Shown: in pieces, positions 11,131-22,385 of the stretch | Position numbering within the stretch: the first letter of the stretch is position 1 | How the letters are laid out: each line of letters starts with the position of its first letter | NCBI GenBank assembly: GCA_020064725.1 | Contig: JAGTWJ010000017.1 | Location: forward strand, 310,001 to 374,000 | DNA: 64,000 nucleotides | Direction: 5' to 3' | Origin: Drechslerella dactyloides | Lineage: Eukaryota; Ascomycota; Orbiliomycetes; Orbiliales; Orbiliaceae | Notes under the pieces: model-generated | What the model was told of the DNA's origin: nothing | The model's input: the letters and a program-made list of their open reading frames with translations, nothing else | The model's database searches: none | Made by a program: the position numbers and the translations under genes

Positions 11131-12527
11131 TCAGTATTGCTCCTCGACTCTTGCACCGACCGGCCCTAGTTTGACGAACTTGACACTCTTCTTCGCCTTT
11201 GCCCTTGTTCGCTGCCCAATTGGGATGCTGGTTCCTAGAAATGTCAAAAGCTCGGTGTCCCCAACTCGCTTCCGCTTTTGGCCACGAGTCTCCATATTAT
11301 ATGAGTCCTGGGCTCCCGTTGACTTCTCGATAGTCCGGCCACTAACCGTATTTCCTCCCTCGAAACCTGGTGTCTTTGGCTTGCTCTTCACCGACCTTCT
11401 CAGATTCTTCAATTCTTCCCGTAAGGCAGTGATCTTAAGCGCATTTTTTAGTGCGTTCGCCTTCTTTGTCCGAACAGTGATTAGGGATTTGTGATCTTTC
11501 TGTAAAAGGTATTGCTTCCGAGTGGCAGCTCGCCGGTGTTGGCGTACCATATCTCGGTATTCAAGTGTCACTTCCGAGTTGGTGGTATCGGCTGCCGTTC
11601 CGATCGCGATAGTTGCGCGAAGACCTTCGTCGCATTTGCACCCGCCACCCCATTCATCGGCAAGCTGGCCACAACGATAGCAAAAAGTTATATTGCAGCT
11701 GTAATATATTTATTAGTCGATACGAGTTTTGTGGGCATTGCTAGCTGTTTCGTCCCGAGCGAGAAGCCATCCACTTTTTGTCGTTTTGGTGGGGAAACGA
11801 CAATGCAAAAGGATAATGTAAGGTGTACGTACATGCACAAAATATAGTTGCAGCCTTGGTTCTTTTCTACTATGCTGCCGCACTTTGGGCACGAGGACCA
11901 TCGTAACTGTCTAGCCAGGTTCTCGAGCTCGGACACGCCCACGTCCTTGGGACAGAGGTCTCTATGCATTGCTTTCCCACATTTAACACACGTCAGTTTG
12001 TGGCACGGTCTGCAATACGCCGCCGAGTCGGTGATTGATGTCCACACATCTCCTAATTTCTCATTGCAATGCACGCATGTCACAAGCTTTCTCGACTCGG
12101 ACACCTGTCTGAGTTTGAGAACCGCCTCGATCTGGTCTTCGGAGAGAGCGACGACTGCTTCTTTAAGCTCTAGCGGGCTGCAGCAGCGTGGCGGATAATG
12201 TTCAGGCAACTTTATTACCAGCTCATAGTTCTGTTTGATGCAAGCTTTGCAGTGCCTGTGACCGCATGAAAGTTCGACAGCCTCGTAAAGAAAGAAGCCC
12301 GCATCACAAATGAAGCAGGTTCCTCGCCCTTCGAGAGAATAGACTTCTGCCTCTGTTCGTGTTGGTGTCGTGTTGTGCTTGGTGCGCTTCGCCCATCCCA
12401 GTCGAAGGGCGATGCTGTATATTTGATCTTGGGTATCTTTGGGCTCTTTCGTGGACTCTGGAGCCGCGCCCCCTCTTGCCTTGGCAGATTTTCTTGACCT
12501 GGATTTCGATACCAGTGAGGAGGACAT
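11131..12527 (-). CDS. RBR-type E3 ubiquitin ligase-like protein, copy 2
   Basis: Tandem paralog of the gene at 9130-10440, with the same layout. Exons are 11833-12527 and 11131-11698 with a 134-nt intron (GTACGT...ACAG). The predicted length is 420 aa. RING1 starts at C71-F-I-C and includes SCGHRHC; the IBR is at about 151-192. RING2 begins CPKC at 213, and the Cys of GCNYILC (C231) is the likely catalytic residue. The intron again sits in phase 2 right after that Cys codon, as in copy 1, which supports tandem duplication. The tail is Lys/Arg-rich (METRGQKRKRVGD), suggesting nuclear localisation. I used ATG at 12527; the open frame extends to a GTG at 12557 that is not needed. Confidence 0.85.
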
Positions 12528-13719
12528 GGTGATGTACTGATTGATAATCTGCTTCACACGTCAAGCCTACCAACCTAGGATCTAGGAGGGGTGCGCACGC
12601 GCGGTTAACAGAATACAAAAGTGAGAATGCGGTAGATTGAGGGAGAATGCGTATGATAGACTAAGTCTAAGATGTGATATGCCCCCTTACAAGTGCTCGG
12701 AAAACTAACGGCAATGGATGTGAGATGTAGGATATCGTGCTTTTGGTGCTTCAAGAATCGAGAACCTTTTTGATTTGGCAGGCGCGGTTTCCCGAAGACT
12801 GGCCTCAAAGAAATGGTGGCTGCTAGAATAGGAAGAGAGCCGGTAACAATACCACATTCTAGAGGCTATATATATATGCATATAGTCTAATAGTAAACAG
12901 TTTCATGTCCATTCAAGGTTCTCTTGGTGAAGGTGGGATTCTATTGATGCAATGTCGAAACTACAGGCTATTTATATACGATATATCGCCACGTTTTGAT
13001 TTGTAGCGATGTCAGTGTACCACTCCAGTCAACAAGAATACTTAAAAAACGTCCTGGAGAGGGCGACCACCCAAACCCACGTTTCTTCATGCCATCACTC
13101 CTACAACCGCAGGCTTAACCGGGCACGTATCTGGAATACACAACGACCCGAAGGCCGCGCCTTAGTCCGCCTCAAAAAAGCCCACCCCTCAGAAAATTGG
13201 AGGTACAACATCCAGCTTCCCATATAACGTCTCTATTGAGACCTCGCGTGCACTTCGACAACTCCGACTAGCAGACCGTCTTGCTAGAAAGCACTGGGCC
13301 ACCCGACATACAGATAAGGCTAACATCACTATCTCACTGCAAAAGCAGATACTATATTTCAAATAGAGACTGCAGCGATAAAACTACAACTGAACAATAT
13401 TATCAGGTCCCGAATTTATGAGCTATCTCATCTCCTCGTACTATGGTCCGACGTGCTCACTGAGCAGAGAACCACATCAAGACTTCCAAAGATCCTCGCC
13501 ACCAGATTCTCGTTTCACGAGCCATCGCTGCCATTGTGGGTCTTCGATAAAGACAATTTCGGCTGGCTTTGGTCTCGTAAACGAAACCTCCCTTGCTATG
13601 CTGGCTTCTTCTGGAACTGGCGCAAAAAAAGTGTTGGACGGCGAAAAGACAACATGTCGAAGCTTAGTCCAGGGTCAAAAATCAAAAAGGACAGGGGGCA
13701 AAAAGCAAAGGCAGACTTT
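12528..13719. other. Intergenic stretch upstream of RBR copy 2
   Basis: About 1.2 kb, moderately AT-rich, between RBR copy 2 and the tRNA. I see short open frames only and no recognisable gene. The tRNA terminator (five T residues on the minus strand, about 13700-13704) lies at its right end. Confidence 0.5.
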
Positions 13720-13791
13720 TGCGTCCGCCGGGAGTCGAACCCGGTTCTATTGCTTGGAAGGCAATAATGATAACCGTTACACTACAGACGC
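13720..13791 (-). tRNA. tRNA-Gly (anticodon TCC)
   Basis: The minus strand folds as a 72-nt cloverleaf. Acceptor arm GCGTCTG pairs with CGGACGC (one G-T pair), with discriminator A. The anticodon arm ATTGC-CTTCCAA-GCAAT exposes TCC, the glycine anticodon. The T arm is CCGGG-TTCGACT-CCCGG, which also serves as the B box for RNA polymerase III. There is no intron. A TTTTT terminator follows about 16 nt after the 3' end. CCA is not encoded, as expected for a nuclear eukaryotic tRNA. Confidence 0.95.
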
Positions 13792-14170
13792 TATCAATCT
13801 GAACTTTTAACTTTCAAAAATTGCTGTTGAACCACTTTGGGTGTTTCTTGCTCGACTTTGTGATTTTTCTCGCAGTTGAGGCTGTGGCCGCAGAGAGGAG
13901 TGAAAGTAGGGATACAAATGATGCCACAGCCGCCGCAAGTTACGCGGTGTTGGCATTCGGGTGGTGCCAGACGTATATATCTCGGATGAGAAGGTGGGCT
14001 ACGATAACTATAGTGACCTCGCACCAGTTCGGCTTCCAATGCACGAAATATATATATACTCCAGCAGAATACCCTAACTAAGTACTCGATTGGATCCTCA
14101 ATAGCAATGATACAAATGCTCTGCATAGCAAGCTAGATTCGCTCTCGAATACCGTAAAATCCAAGTCCAT
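13792..14170. other. Short stretch with a Cys-rich open frame of doubtful status
   Basis: Lies between the tRNA and a membrane-protein gene. The minus strand holds an open frame (13794-14126) whose end is Cys/His rich (ECQHRVTCGGCGIICIP, then PLCGHSLNCEKNH), which looks like a small zinc-binding segment. However, it would end 3 bp before the tRNA, leaving no 3' untranslated region, and it has no clear start. I do not call it a gene. Confidence 0.35.
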
Positions 14171-15192
14171 TTACACCATCTGCGCATGATCCACCAAGAG
14201 AGGAGTCTCCTCTCCGCTTTCGAGATCGTCCCGACCTATTGATCTAGATGCAGGTCTCCTTTCTGGTGCCTTTCCCTTCGGATCCTCGTCTTCCTGCTTC
14301 TTTCCAATCCCGAGCAGTTTCTGTAGCTCTTCTCTGCGAGCTTTGATAAAGTAAAACCACAGCCAAACCAGAGACCACCTGATCAACGTCATGTTAGCCA
14401 CTTTGCCCGTACCCTCTCGAGTATACTATAACGCTAGCAACTAGTGATTGCGAGGTACTTACAGTGCTACACCGCTAATAAAGGCTGCCGGTATCGTCGA
14501 AACAACCCAGAGAATAAAGATCCCAATGCCCGGCCAATACACGATGGTATAGTTTAGTGAGCTGATAAAGGCGATGAGAAGGAAATATATAAAGCCCAGA
14601 GACAGGAGAAGTGCCGGCACCGCCCGAATGAGCTCGCAGATCAGGAACGTCTTTTTTCGCGGAATCGGTTTATTGTAGTAGATGCTGAGGAACCAGATGA
14701 CCGCTGGGTAGAGGAACAGAAACAGATATAGGATGGTGACGAGGCGGGCCCTATATATTCATATGCACAAGCTCATCAGTATTTTTTCAAAAGAGATCTA
14801 ATTCGCAACCAACGATATTGTCGCTCTCATCCCATTGCACATATACTTTTGGATAAAACCCGAGCTCGAGGGGATACTTACAACTCAAGAATAAACGTCG
14901 ATTGGTAATAAGGCTGATAAATATATACTGCGAACAGCACTCCGAAAAAGCAGATGATACCCGCCTGGAAGACAATTCCCATCGCCAGGAATATCCGCAA
15001 CACCCGCTTCGGATGAAATTGATCCGACGGTTCCGTGAGTTCTGGAGTGTCATCCGGCGGGCTGATCACCGGCGCTGGCGCCGCATGCGCATGCGGGGCA
15101 CCGCACGTCGGACACGCGCATGCGCACGGTTGGATGCGGGCTGAAGAACGAGATTCCATTGCTATGATGTATCGTGATATTGCAAGGCCCAT
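14171..15192 (-). CDS. Multispan membrane protein of unknown function
   Basis: Not recognised. Three exons, 14882-15192, 14463-14750 and 14171-14378, give 268 aa; both introns (131 and 84 nt) start GTAAGT and end with AG. The N-terminus is Cys/His/Ala rich with CACACPTCGAPHAHA. The first membrane span lies near residues 70-95 (MGIVFQAGIICFFGVLFAVY). Two or three more follow in exon 2, and the last is at the exon 2/3 junction. The tail is charged and cytosolic-looking (KARREELQKLLGIGKKQ). ATG at 15192 gives the longest product; ATG at 15159 has the better start context and may be used instead. Confidence 0.72.
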
Positions 15193-16486
15193 CCACTAAA
15201 CACTAAATGGGCCACTGGGTAAAATAAGTAAGAGTAGAATCAGGCCAACCAATTTGTCGATGTGTTGCGGTGAGGCTCAAGCACAGGCTCAAGGGGTTCC
15301 CGCGCGACGGGATTGATTCATAAAGTGTAAGGGTAAATCAGAAGTCCGCAGACTGCTTATCTAAGTATTATATACAGGCGACAGGAGCAGGCCCAAATCA
15401 GCACATTGACTTAAGGACGCGTGGCAATAATCGCAGAAATATATGGATAACGTTACGTTGGGTGCGTAAGGACGTACCGCTCAAGTGCCGAGTCTAATCA
15501 ATATGCGTGGAAGAATGGACCGTGACCCACTTTGCTCGGACGCTGTACAAAGGATCCAGTCATAGATATGCCGGCCGTGTATCTGCAAAATGGTTCGTGA
15601 ACTCGCGCACAGGATGCGTCAGGCCATACAGTGTTCCACCCGCATGTGAACTTTTAAAAAAGGCCGAGCTGCAATAGGCGTGCGAAAGGGACAGTTTTCA
15701 AGATACAAAATTTCGTCCCTCCAAAATATTAATTCATCTAAGCAAAACACAGACACTTGCTCGAGTCATTCGGGGCTATTATAATCCGGGCAAACCGAAA
15801 AGCGGAGTTGACCCATAATACAATTCCAAATGCCGCGCTGCGGTTTGTGTTTCGAATGTGGGCAGGAGAGAATCGATCGATTCTTTATCTGTTGCGCATG
15901 TAGCAGGAATTTGCTATCACTTTCATTCCGTTGGCTGTGATAAAAACAGCACACGTGTTAGTCGCCTGCGGCGCTGAATAGCCTGCCGGCAAAAATACTA
16001 TGCATTACGAATACATATATTACAGCAAATATGCATATACCGGCGTCGACTCAAGTACCGAGTTGCTGTCGCGTTTGGCTTTCAGATACGGTGTGATCTT
16101 GGCGTTGAGCCGCATTTGCTTGTTCGCCGCGAGTTCAAATGACTTGAGAGCTCTACTGAATAGTGAACAGCGTTTGCGAGGCTGACCTTTAAATTTTAAG
16201 ATCGTATTTATGGGTAGAAAATAATCAATCCCTGAATTCATTCGCTAGACTTCTAGTGGTTACCTAATGAGAGTAATGGCTAGCAGTACATGCAAATGAA
16301 AAGCGCTTGTACAAGAGCTGGGTCAAGGGATATTGGTTGAAAATATCGATGGGTTAGGGGAGCTGTGCAAGGTGCAGGGGAGGTGGATTGCCAGTCATTG
16401 GGAATGAAAGCGTCAACGAAACATTACAGGATGTAAAAAGCGCGACTTGCATATCTTTCGTGAACAAGTTTTGAGTATCGAGACCG
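15193..16486. other. Intergenic stretch, nothing recognised
   Basis: About 1.3 kb of AT-rich sequence between two minus-strand genes. I find no gene, RNA or repeat that I can support. Confidence 0.5.
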
Positions 16487-18071
16487 TCAAACCCGCAGCC
16501 AGGCTCGAGCCGACTTTTCAATTGGTGGGATAGGAAACAGTGGCGGTGTCCATTTTATAAGGACACGGCAAGGGTTCGCGGCCAAGGCTTCCTTCTCGGC
16601 TTTCGCCTGTTCTACCTTTATCTCCCGCTTTTGCCAGTTCCTGATAGCCTTTTTGGCAGACGATTTGTGGTATGTGTAGATGTCCTTTCGGGTCAAACGG
16701 CGCTGACGTTGGGGCTCCGGTTCGTCAGGGAGCAGTTCGCGGAGCGTGCTGTCGAGTTGCGCTTCGATTTTTTGCCTGTGCTTATTCTTCTGTTGCTCCA
16801 GGGTTGATATGTGGTTATCTGTCATGGACTCCTTTCCCTTCTTAGTTTCTCCTTTAGTCGACTTCTTTTGCTTGTCGCGCTTAGCTTCCTTCGCTTTCTT
16901 CGCTTTCTGCTTTAGAATGGTTTCTTTCTCGATTCTGGCGAGATGTTCGTTTCTTTTATTCTCCTTATCGGCCGCGGTGTCCTTGTCTTTTCCGCCAGAT
17001 TTGCCAAAGATGCCACGGAAAAAGCGAGAAAGACGCTTTCCCTTGGACTTCTCCTTCTTCCGCTGCTCGAGCACCTTGGTTGCGACTTTGAAAACTTTGT
17101 TGCATTCCTCGGCGAAACTGAACTCGCGGAAGAGCCGTCTGAATCGCTCATGATTGATCCGCACCATCAACTCCCGAAGCTCCATCCCTGGACGCAGGAT
17201 GCGCAAGTGGTGGATCTCGCCCCAATAGTGAGCACGGGCTTTGATCTCACCGTAGTATTCCTGGTAGCGACGTGGAAGACTGCGGTCGTCTAAAAAGAAG
17301 CATACTGCGAGGCCGCTGTACTTCTCGATAGTACGGATGCGGTCGTCTTCGTCGATATCTGTTGAGAACTGTGCGGCGTGCGCGGCGATGGCCCAAAGAT
17401 AGGATTTTTGCAGTCGCGGTAGCTTTTCGTCGGGTATGTTATCGGCGGCAGTGGTGGCATCCTCGAGACAGGCGTTATAGAGACCGCGGACGGCGAGGGA
17501 GCGGATTCTCTGGACGACCGTGTAGATCGGCTGGGGTAATGCGATGAGGGTTGGATGGCAGAGGATCCCGGGCTTCTGAGGCGGAATGGGATCCATCTGA
17601 GTAATTATCACCGAACTGGTAAGTTTCTATACCTTAAAGCTGATGCTCTCGTAACCGAACACTAAATACGGTAAAACTACTCACGTTGTTTATGTTTGAG
17701 TGGAAACGGATCAAATTGACTTTGAATATCGGAACCCGCGGCAAACACAGCGGCCAATCGGATCCCTCTGCGTACAGAGGCTGGTGCGTGCAGAAGGGAA
17801 ACGGCTTGAGCGTTGGATACACGGGGTAGTAAATTCGTCGTCTGGCTTTTCGTGCGTCCGTAAGCGACTTGACCCTGCGAGGTGGGATTGCGCCCTTGCA
17901 AGCCTTCTTCCTTGGTGGCCGGCGGGCAGCCTTTGGGACGTGGCAGTCCTCCCAGTCCTCTTCGCGGTTAGGGAGTCTAGCAAATCTGGCTTCTTGGACT
18001 CGGTACAGATCTGGGTAGCGGGCTCGTAGTTCAGGATGCTCGCCGAGATATATTTTTCCGTCGCGCTCCAT
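16487..18071 (-). CDS. Highly charged coiled-coil protein of unknown function
   Basis: Not recognised. Modelled as two exons, 17685-18071 and 16487-17596, with an 88-nt intron (GTGAGT...CTCAG) at a codon boundary, giving 498 aa. The N-terminal part has a basic, Pro-rich segment (KAARRPPRKKACKGA). The middle part contains aromatic and Arg-rich helices. A long Lys/Glu-rich coiled coil follows (about residues 300-420), then a short hydrophobic tail. The second exon begins with ATG, so exon 2 could instead be a separate 369-aa gene. I prefer the spliced model because donor, acceptor and phase all fit. The start lies 408 bp from the divergent gene at 18480. Confidence 0.6.
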
Positions 18072-18479
18072 GTAGCTAAAGATGCTATATAACGTGTAGA
18101 CGTCAGCTGGCAGCCACCGGCTCCAGGACTTGGGGATTTGATACTTACTATTCTTGACGATCCCAAGAAGTTGTCGAATAAAAGGTGATGGAAGAAAACA
18201 AAGTGCGAATTGTTCGTGCGTCTCTCATATTTATAGACTTTGCAGTCACAATACCGCAAAGTCGAGCGCGGAATCCATCCTCGAGGCGCTTCAGCTAATA
18301 ATGCGTTGCATGTTGCATTTTGCACCTGGCCCTGGGCCGCCATTTCTAGCTCCCGGATGCTTCTAGCTCGATCCAGCTACCAAAGCTAAATACAACCACA
18401 CGCATAAGCTGCACTCGAACAGCATGCATCATCTGTAGCGATAAACCAGCTGTAGGAGGGCACAGCAGTTCGCCAGGGC
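18072..18479. other. Bidirectional promoter region
   Basis: 408 bp between two divergently transcribed genes. It probably contains both promoters. No specific site is called. Confidence 0.45.
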
Positions 18480-19815
18480 ATGGACAGGTTCAGGGAGCTG
18501 GTTTCTAAGCTCAACGTTGGAGATCTGAGCATTGGTGACCTGAGCAGGGCGCGGTCAGTCGATGCATTCGTGCCACCTGCGCGGTGTAGCTCGAGCTAAC
18601 GTCGCGTCGTGTGCGCAGAACCCCGAGTCCGCAGCCTCCAGCCCCCGATGTGGTGGCCAGACAGAGGGAAATGTACGGCCCCCCTCTGGCCGCATTTTAT
18701 CGGTGGTGCTAATCCCGCGCCCGCAGTCTCGACGAACTGCCCGCAACCAAGGCTTTCATTGACAGGTTCGTCACTCTACAAACTTGTTATATGAAATATT
18801 CACACAGCATAAACTAAAGTGTCTCGATAGTCTCCCGCGACATGTCATCAGTAAAACTGCTGCAGAGAACGACAAGAAAGCCGCTGTAAGCTATCTATGC
18901 AGACGCGGATAGGTCGTCAATTGCACTCTAATTATTCTAACGTTTCAAAGGAAGCCATACTACTAATAGGCCGTGTAGATGAGCTAGTAGGTCGCCCGTC
19001 TTCCTGAACATAAATCGCTAGCAACTGGCTAACGGATCCTAGATCCGCTCGCACGTAACGGCCGCGCACGACCTCCGAAAGTATGTCGAGGAGTTGTCAA
19101 ATGTCAAGATACACCTCTCTGCCGCGCACGACCAAGCCTGTATGCGCACCACCCCCAGCAGATGATTACATCTCATTATCGTGATTGCTAACTATGTTGC
19201 GTAGATTCTCTCCACCAGCAGCTAGTTGAGATTGATCGCGAGATCAATCAAGTGGAGACAGCTGCATCGCAAGTCGACCTGGACCGACTCCAGCAGACCG
19301 AAGATGCCATCTTTGAAGCTTACGCTAAACAGAGACGGTGCGCGTCTCCTCATTTGCCTGCTTCTAACTCCTGTTATGATCATGGTCGCTAATAATATGA
19401 CAGAGCGGAGTTGAACCAAAAGAAGCAAGAATATGAGGATAAACTCGCCTCCTTCCAACGAGACCGCTACGTTGTTTCAAAGGACTTCGGCCAGCGCTCG
19501 ACCTCGCAACCGCGGCTTCCATCGAAAGCTTCAGCTTCCCAGCCAGTCGTCACCCGTTCACAATCGAAAGGAAAAGAAATAGAGGTCCGACTCGATCACG
19601 GCGAAACACACCAGAGCGGACTAGATGCATTTCTCGGTGTGGATGAGCCCAGTGGGAGTCGGCCAGCGGTCAGCAGTGCACAAGAGAAGCTGAAGGAATT
19701 TGTCGGGAAAAAGGGAAAGGGGAAGAAGCCGGCAAACAGGCTACAGATACCTGCGAAAGCAGCGCCGGCGCGACCGAAAATCGACATCATGGCAGACGAA
19801 GACTTCTCCGATTAG
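18480..19815 (+). CDS. Eight-exon coiled-coil protein of unknown function
   Basis: Easily missed, because seven of its eight exons are short. Exons: 18480-18553, 18619-18672, 18727-18765, 18831-18885, 18951-18986, 19043-19139, 19205-19337 and 19404-19815. All introns are 54-66 nt, start GT and end AG, and several carry CTAAC or CTAAT before the acceptor; the phases agree throughout. The product is 299 aa. It starts MDRFRELVSKLNVGDLS, then runs mostly helical with heptad-like spacing (about residues 60-180). It ends in a basic, disordered tail with TRSQSKGKE and the acidic end DEDFSD. It resembles a small structural coiled-coil subunit. I cannot name the family. Confidence 0.75.
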
Positions 19816-20783
19816 AAATGCGGCCCGGGCAATATTACAATGGTGAAACACGATGTATCAAATATGGTTACGAAATCTGAAATATAAACCCGAAAAGCTG
19901 TATTGACGTAAGCAGAAGTCTGTTAATGTGAAGGAGTTATCGCCTGTGAAAGTGGTGGTATGGCAAGGCCTTAAGGATGAGGTAGTCAATTTTGGGACCG
20001 ATAGATCTATAGAGAGGACGTAGTTGATGACATGTATCTAGAGGCGCCAGCGCGCCAGATCATTTTGCATATATTATTGCGGATAATATATATTTCCGGC
20101 GCATCGTGAATCTATGTCTTTCGAGATCTTTTGTAGGCTATAGGACAGCGTCTCTTTTCATAGGATAGATACGTCTGCAGGTACACGTATACACGTAAAG
20201 CAGCTCTATAGATCTAACGAATAGAGTGCCTGTCTGGTGCTAGGGTTAATATCCACGGCATGCTCGTGTTATTTGTTACTTGCGCGATCAGCACTTCATT
20301 GCGCTCACTACGAGATAGGAATTAATAGACGAACGAGTGATCCCACGATCTGAGTATTGCATTTTGACGAACACGACATGAAATTGTAAAGAAAAATATC
20401 CCGTAGCCAGCGGTTTGCGCGAACAGTATCGCGAACAGTTGGTAGATAGATAACCACGATGACCTGCCAGTGATTGAAGAAAGAGAAAATATAGAAAGGA
20501 TACTAGTGTGAGAAGGTGAAGGGGAGAGAAGATAGAAAAGAACAAATTCTTGCGTGTGGTCTTGTAGAAAGCTCTAGAGAGGAGTACAGTAACGATTTCG
20601 CAGAAGCAAAGCAGAGAAAAAAAAAGGAAGCAAGATGATATCGCGATGTATGAAATCTGTATGAAGTACGGATCAAGACGCAAACAGGCACCTGATCCAC
20701 TCCTTTGAAAATACCCGTGTGAGCCGCCTCTCCAATTTCCAACCCACCGAGTTGACCGCAGCTTCGATGACGCGATTTCCCAA
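19816..20783. other. Convergent intergenic stretch
   Basis: About 1 kb of AT-rich 3' flank between two convergent genes. Only short frames without coding character are present. Confidence 0.5.
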
Positions 20784-22385
20784 CTATGCCTTTTTCATAA
20801 GCCCGGAGAGTGTCGACCTCTTGATGGCCTTACCAGAGTCGCTCAGTATCTTCTTCGCCTTCTGGCGAATGCTCGCGCGTCCACTGGCCTGAGGATACCC
20901 ACTACCACCAGCACCACCCACCGCACCACCACTAGCAGCAGAGACGGACGTCTCAACGTTGGAGCCCTCTGTTCCAACGTCCTCTACCGTTGACTGAGAG
21001 GCCGCAGCCTGCGCTTGGCTTTCCACAAATGCAATGCGGTCTTCGGGGTTCGCGTTTTCGTCTCGGGTGTGACGTAAATGGGCAGCACCTGGAATGCGCA
21101 ATGTAGAAGCGCTATAAGTATCGGGATGCGCGACCTTTGGAGTATAGCCGGCGACATCCTAAGTCGACTGCGTTGGTCCTTCTCCCGCGCCTTCAGCGCT
21201 GGTTGCTTGAGCACGCACGGCTACTTCGCCTCCCGCCCTAAATGAACCAAGGAGGTTCCCACCAAATATATGATCTTGAATAATGGTGATGTCAAGGCTA
21301 TCCCAAGATCTCAAATTGAAGATGATGTGCATATATTTGTATGGCACGGTTAAGATCGCGACGACTGAGGTTGACTCGTGGACCGAGTTGACTTCCACAC
21401 CGTAGGCGGGTGGCAGCTTGAGCAGCCACTCGATTAGCATCTTTGTGGTCTTATCGGAGATCCTAGTTCGAGTGTGAAGCAAGAGAGCCACGGAGTGCAT
21501 CTCTTGCTTGGGCGCGTGAATGGAGGCGGCGAGAGATGGCGATGGCAGTTGCGTAGCGCTAGCTGATACGAGGTCAGTTGCCGGCTGCAGCCGCTTGCGG
21601 TTGTCCAAGGGCAGCAGGATCGGAGTTGATCCGATGAGGCGGCGATAGGTTGGCACGGCGCGCGAAGTCGCCAGGAGTCTTGCGGGGGCCGTAAGCGCAT
21701 CGAAGATTTGCGCCAAATTCGAGCTATGGTCTGCGTCCTTCGCTTTTTGAAGCTCCGCGATGACCCTTTGAGTAAATGAAGGTGGTTGCTGGCGAGTGTT
21801 GGTTGACGTAAAGGAGTCTGTCGCTGCGAGAACTTCAACTGTTCGATCTGATATTTGGTCTCCTCTGCTGGCCCTGCCCGCGTAGCAGCAATCTAATATG
21901 AACGCAACGTCTGTTTCGGCAAGCGAAGTGCCTAGATGCATTGGCCCAAGCAGCATCGAGCGTATTAGCTCCCACGATATCTGACGGTTGCGAGTAATGC
22001 CGGTCTGGTCGGTCCGCTCGACGAGAGATAATTCATTGGCCTTGTCCACCATGCCGTGTCCGGCGTAGTGTATCAACAAAAGCTTTCGGCCAGCACAGGA
22101 CGTCGCCGTCCTGACAATCTGGCCATAGATTTCAGATTGGAAATAGTCGCTCGCGTTCGTCCCTGCGGGTATCTCAAGGTCCAATAAGTCGACTGGTTTC
22201 AGACCGAAGAGCCTTTGACCAGCGTCCATGAAGGACGCCGCATCTTTTCTTGCATCAGTTTCGTCACCTTCAAAATGGAAGGTGACCGCAAAACAAAGTT
22301 TGTATCCCTTGTACCGTTGTGCTGCCGCCTGCTCCAACGCTACCTTGAGGGCAGACTCGGAAGGGGACATGATATTGCTAGCCAT
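20784..22385 (-). CDS. Caspase-like (peptidase C14) protein
   Basis: The first 200 residues form a caspase/metacaspase-type fold. HYAGHG carries the catalytic His (H110) and DCCYAG the catalytic Cys (C167). This hemoglobinase-clan protease type cuts after acidic or basic residues; substrate unknown. The long first frame (21159-22385) ends at a TAG, but the same frame stays open for another 125 codons down to 20784. A 60-nt intron, 21159-21218 (GTGCGT...CTTAG), removes that stop without changing frame and gives 513 aa. Unspliced mRNA would give 408 aa. The tail is Gly/Ala rich and ends in a basic helix (RQKAKKILSDSGKAIKR). No NACHT or NB-ARC domain is fused to it. In fungi such domains also occur as NLR effector modules. 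Confidence 0.75.

Noticed and set aside
13794..14126. Cys/His-rich minus-strand frame beside the tRNA
   Set aside because: Ends 3 bp from the tRNA gene and has no supported start or splice sites; kept only as a remark.
21101..21161. Programmed stop-codon readthrough in the caspase-like gene
   Set aside because: The stop context (ACT TAG GAT) is not a known readthrough context, and a regular 60-nt intron explains the open frame better.
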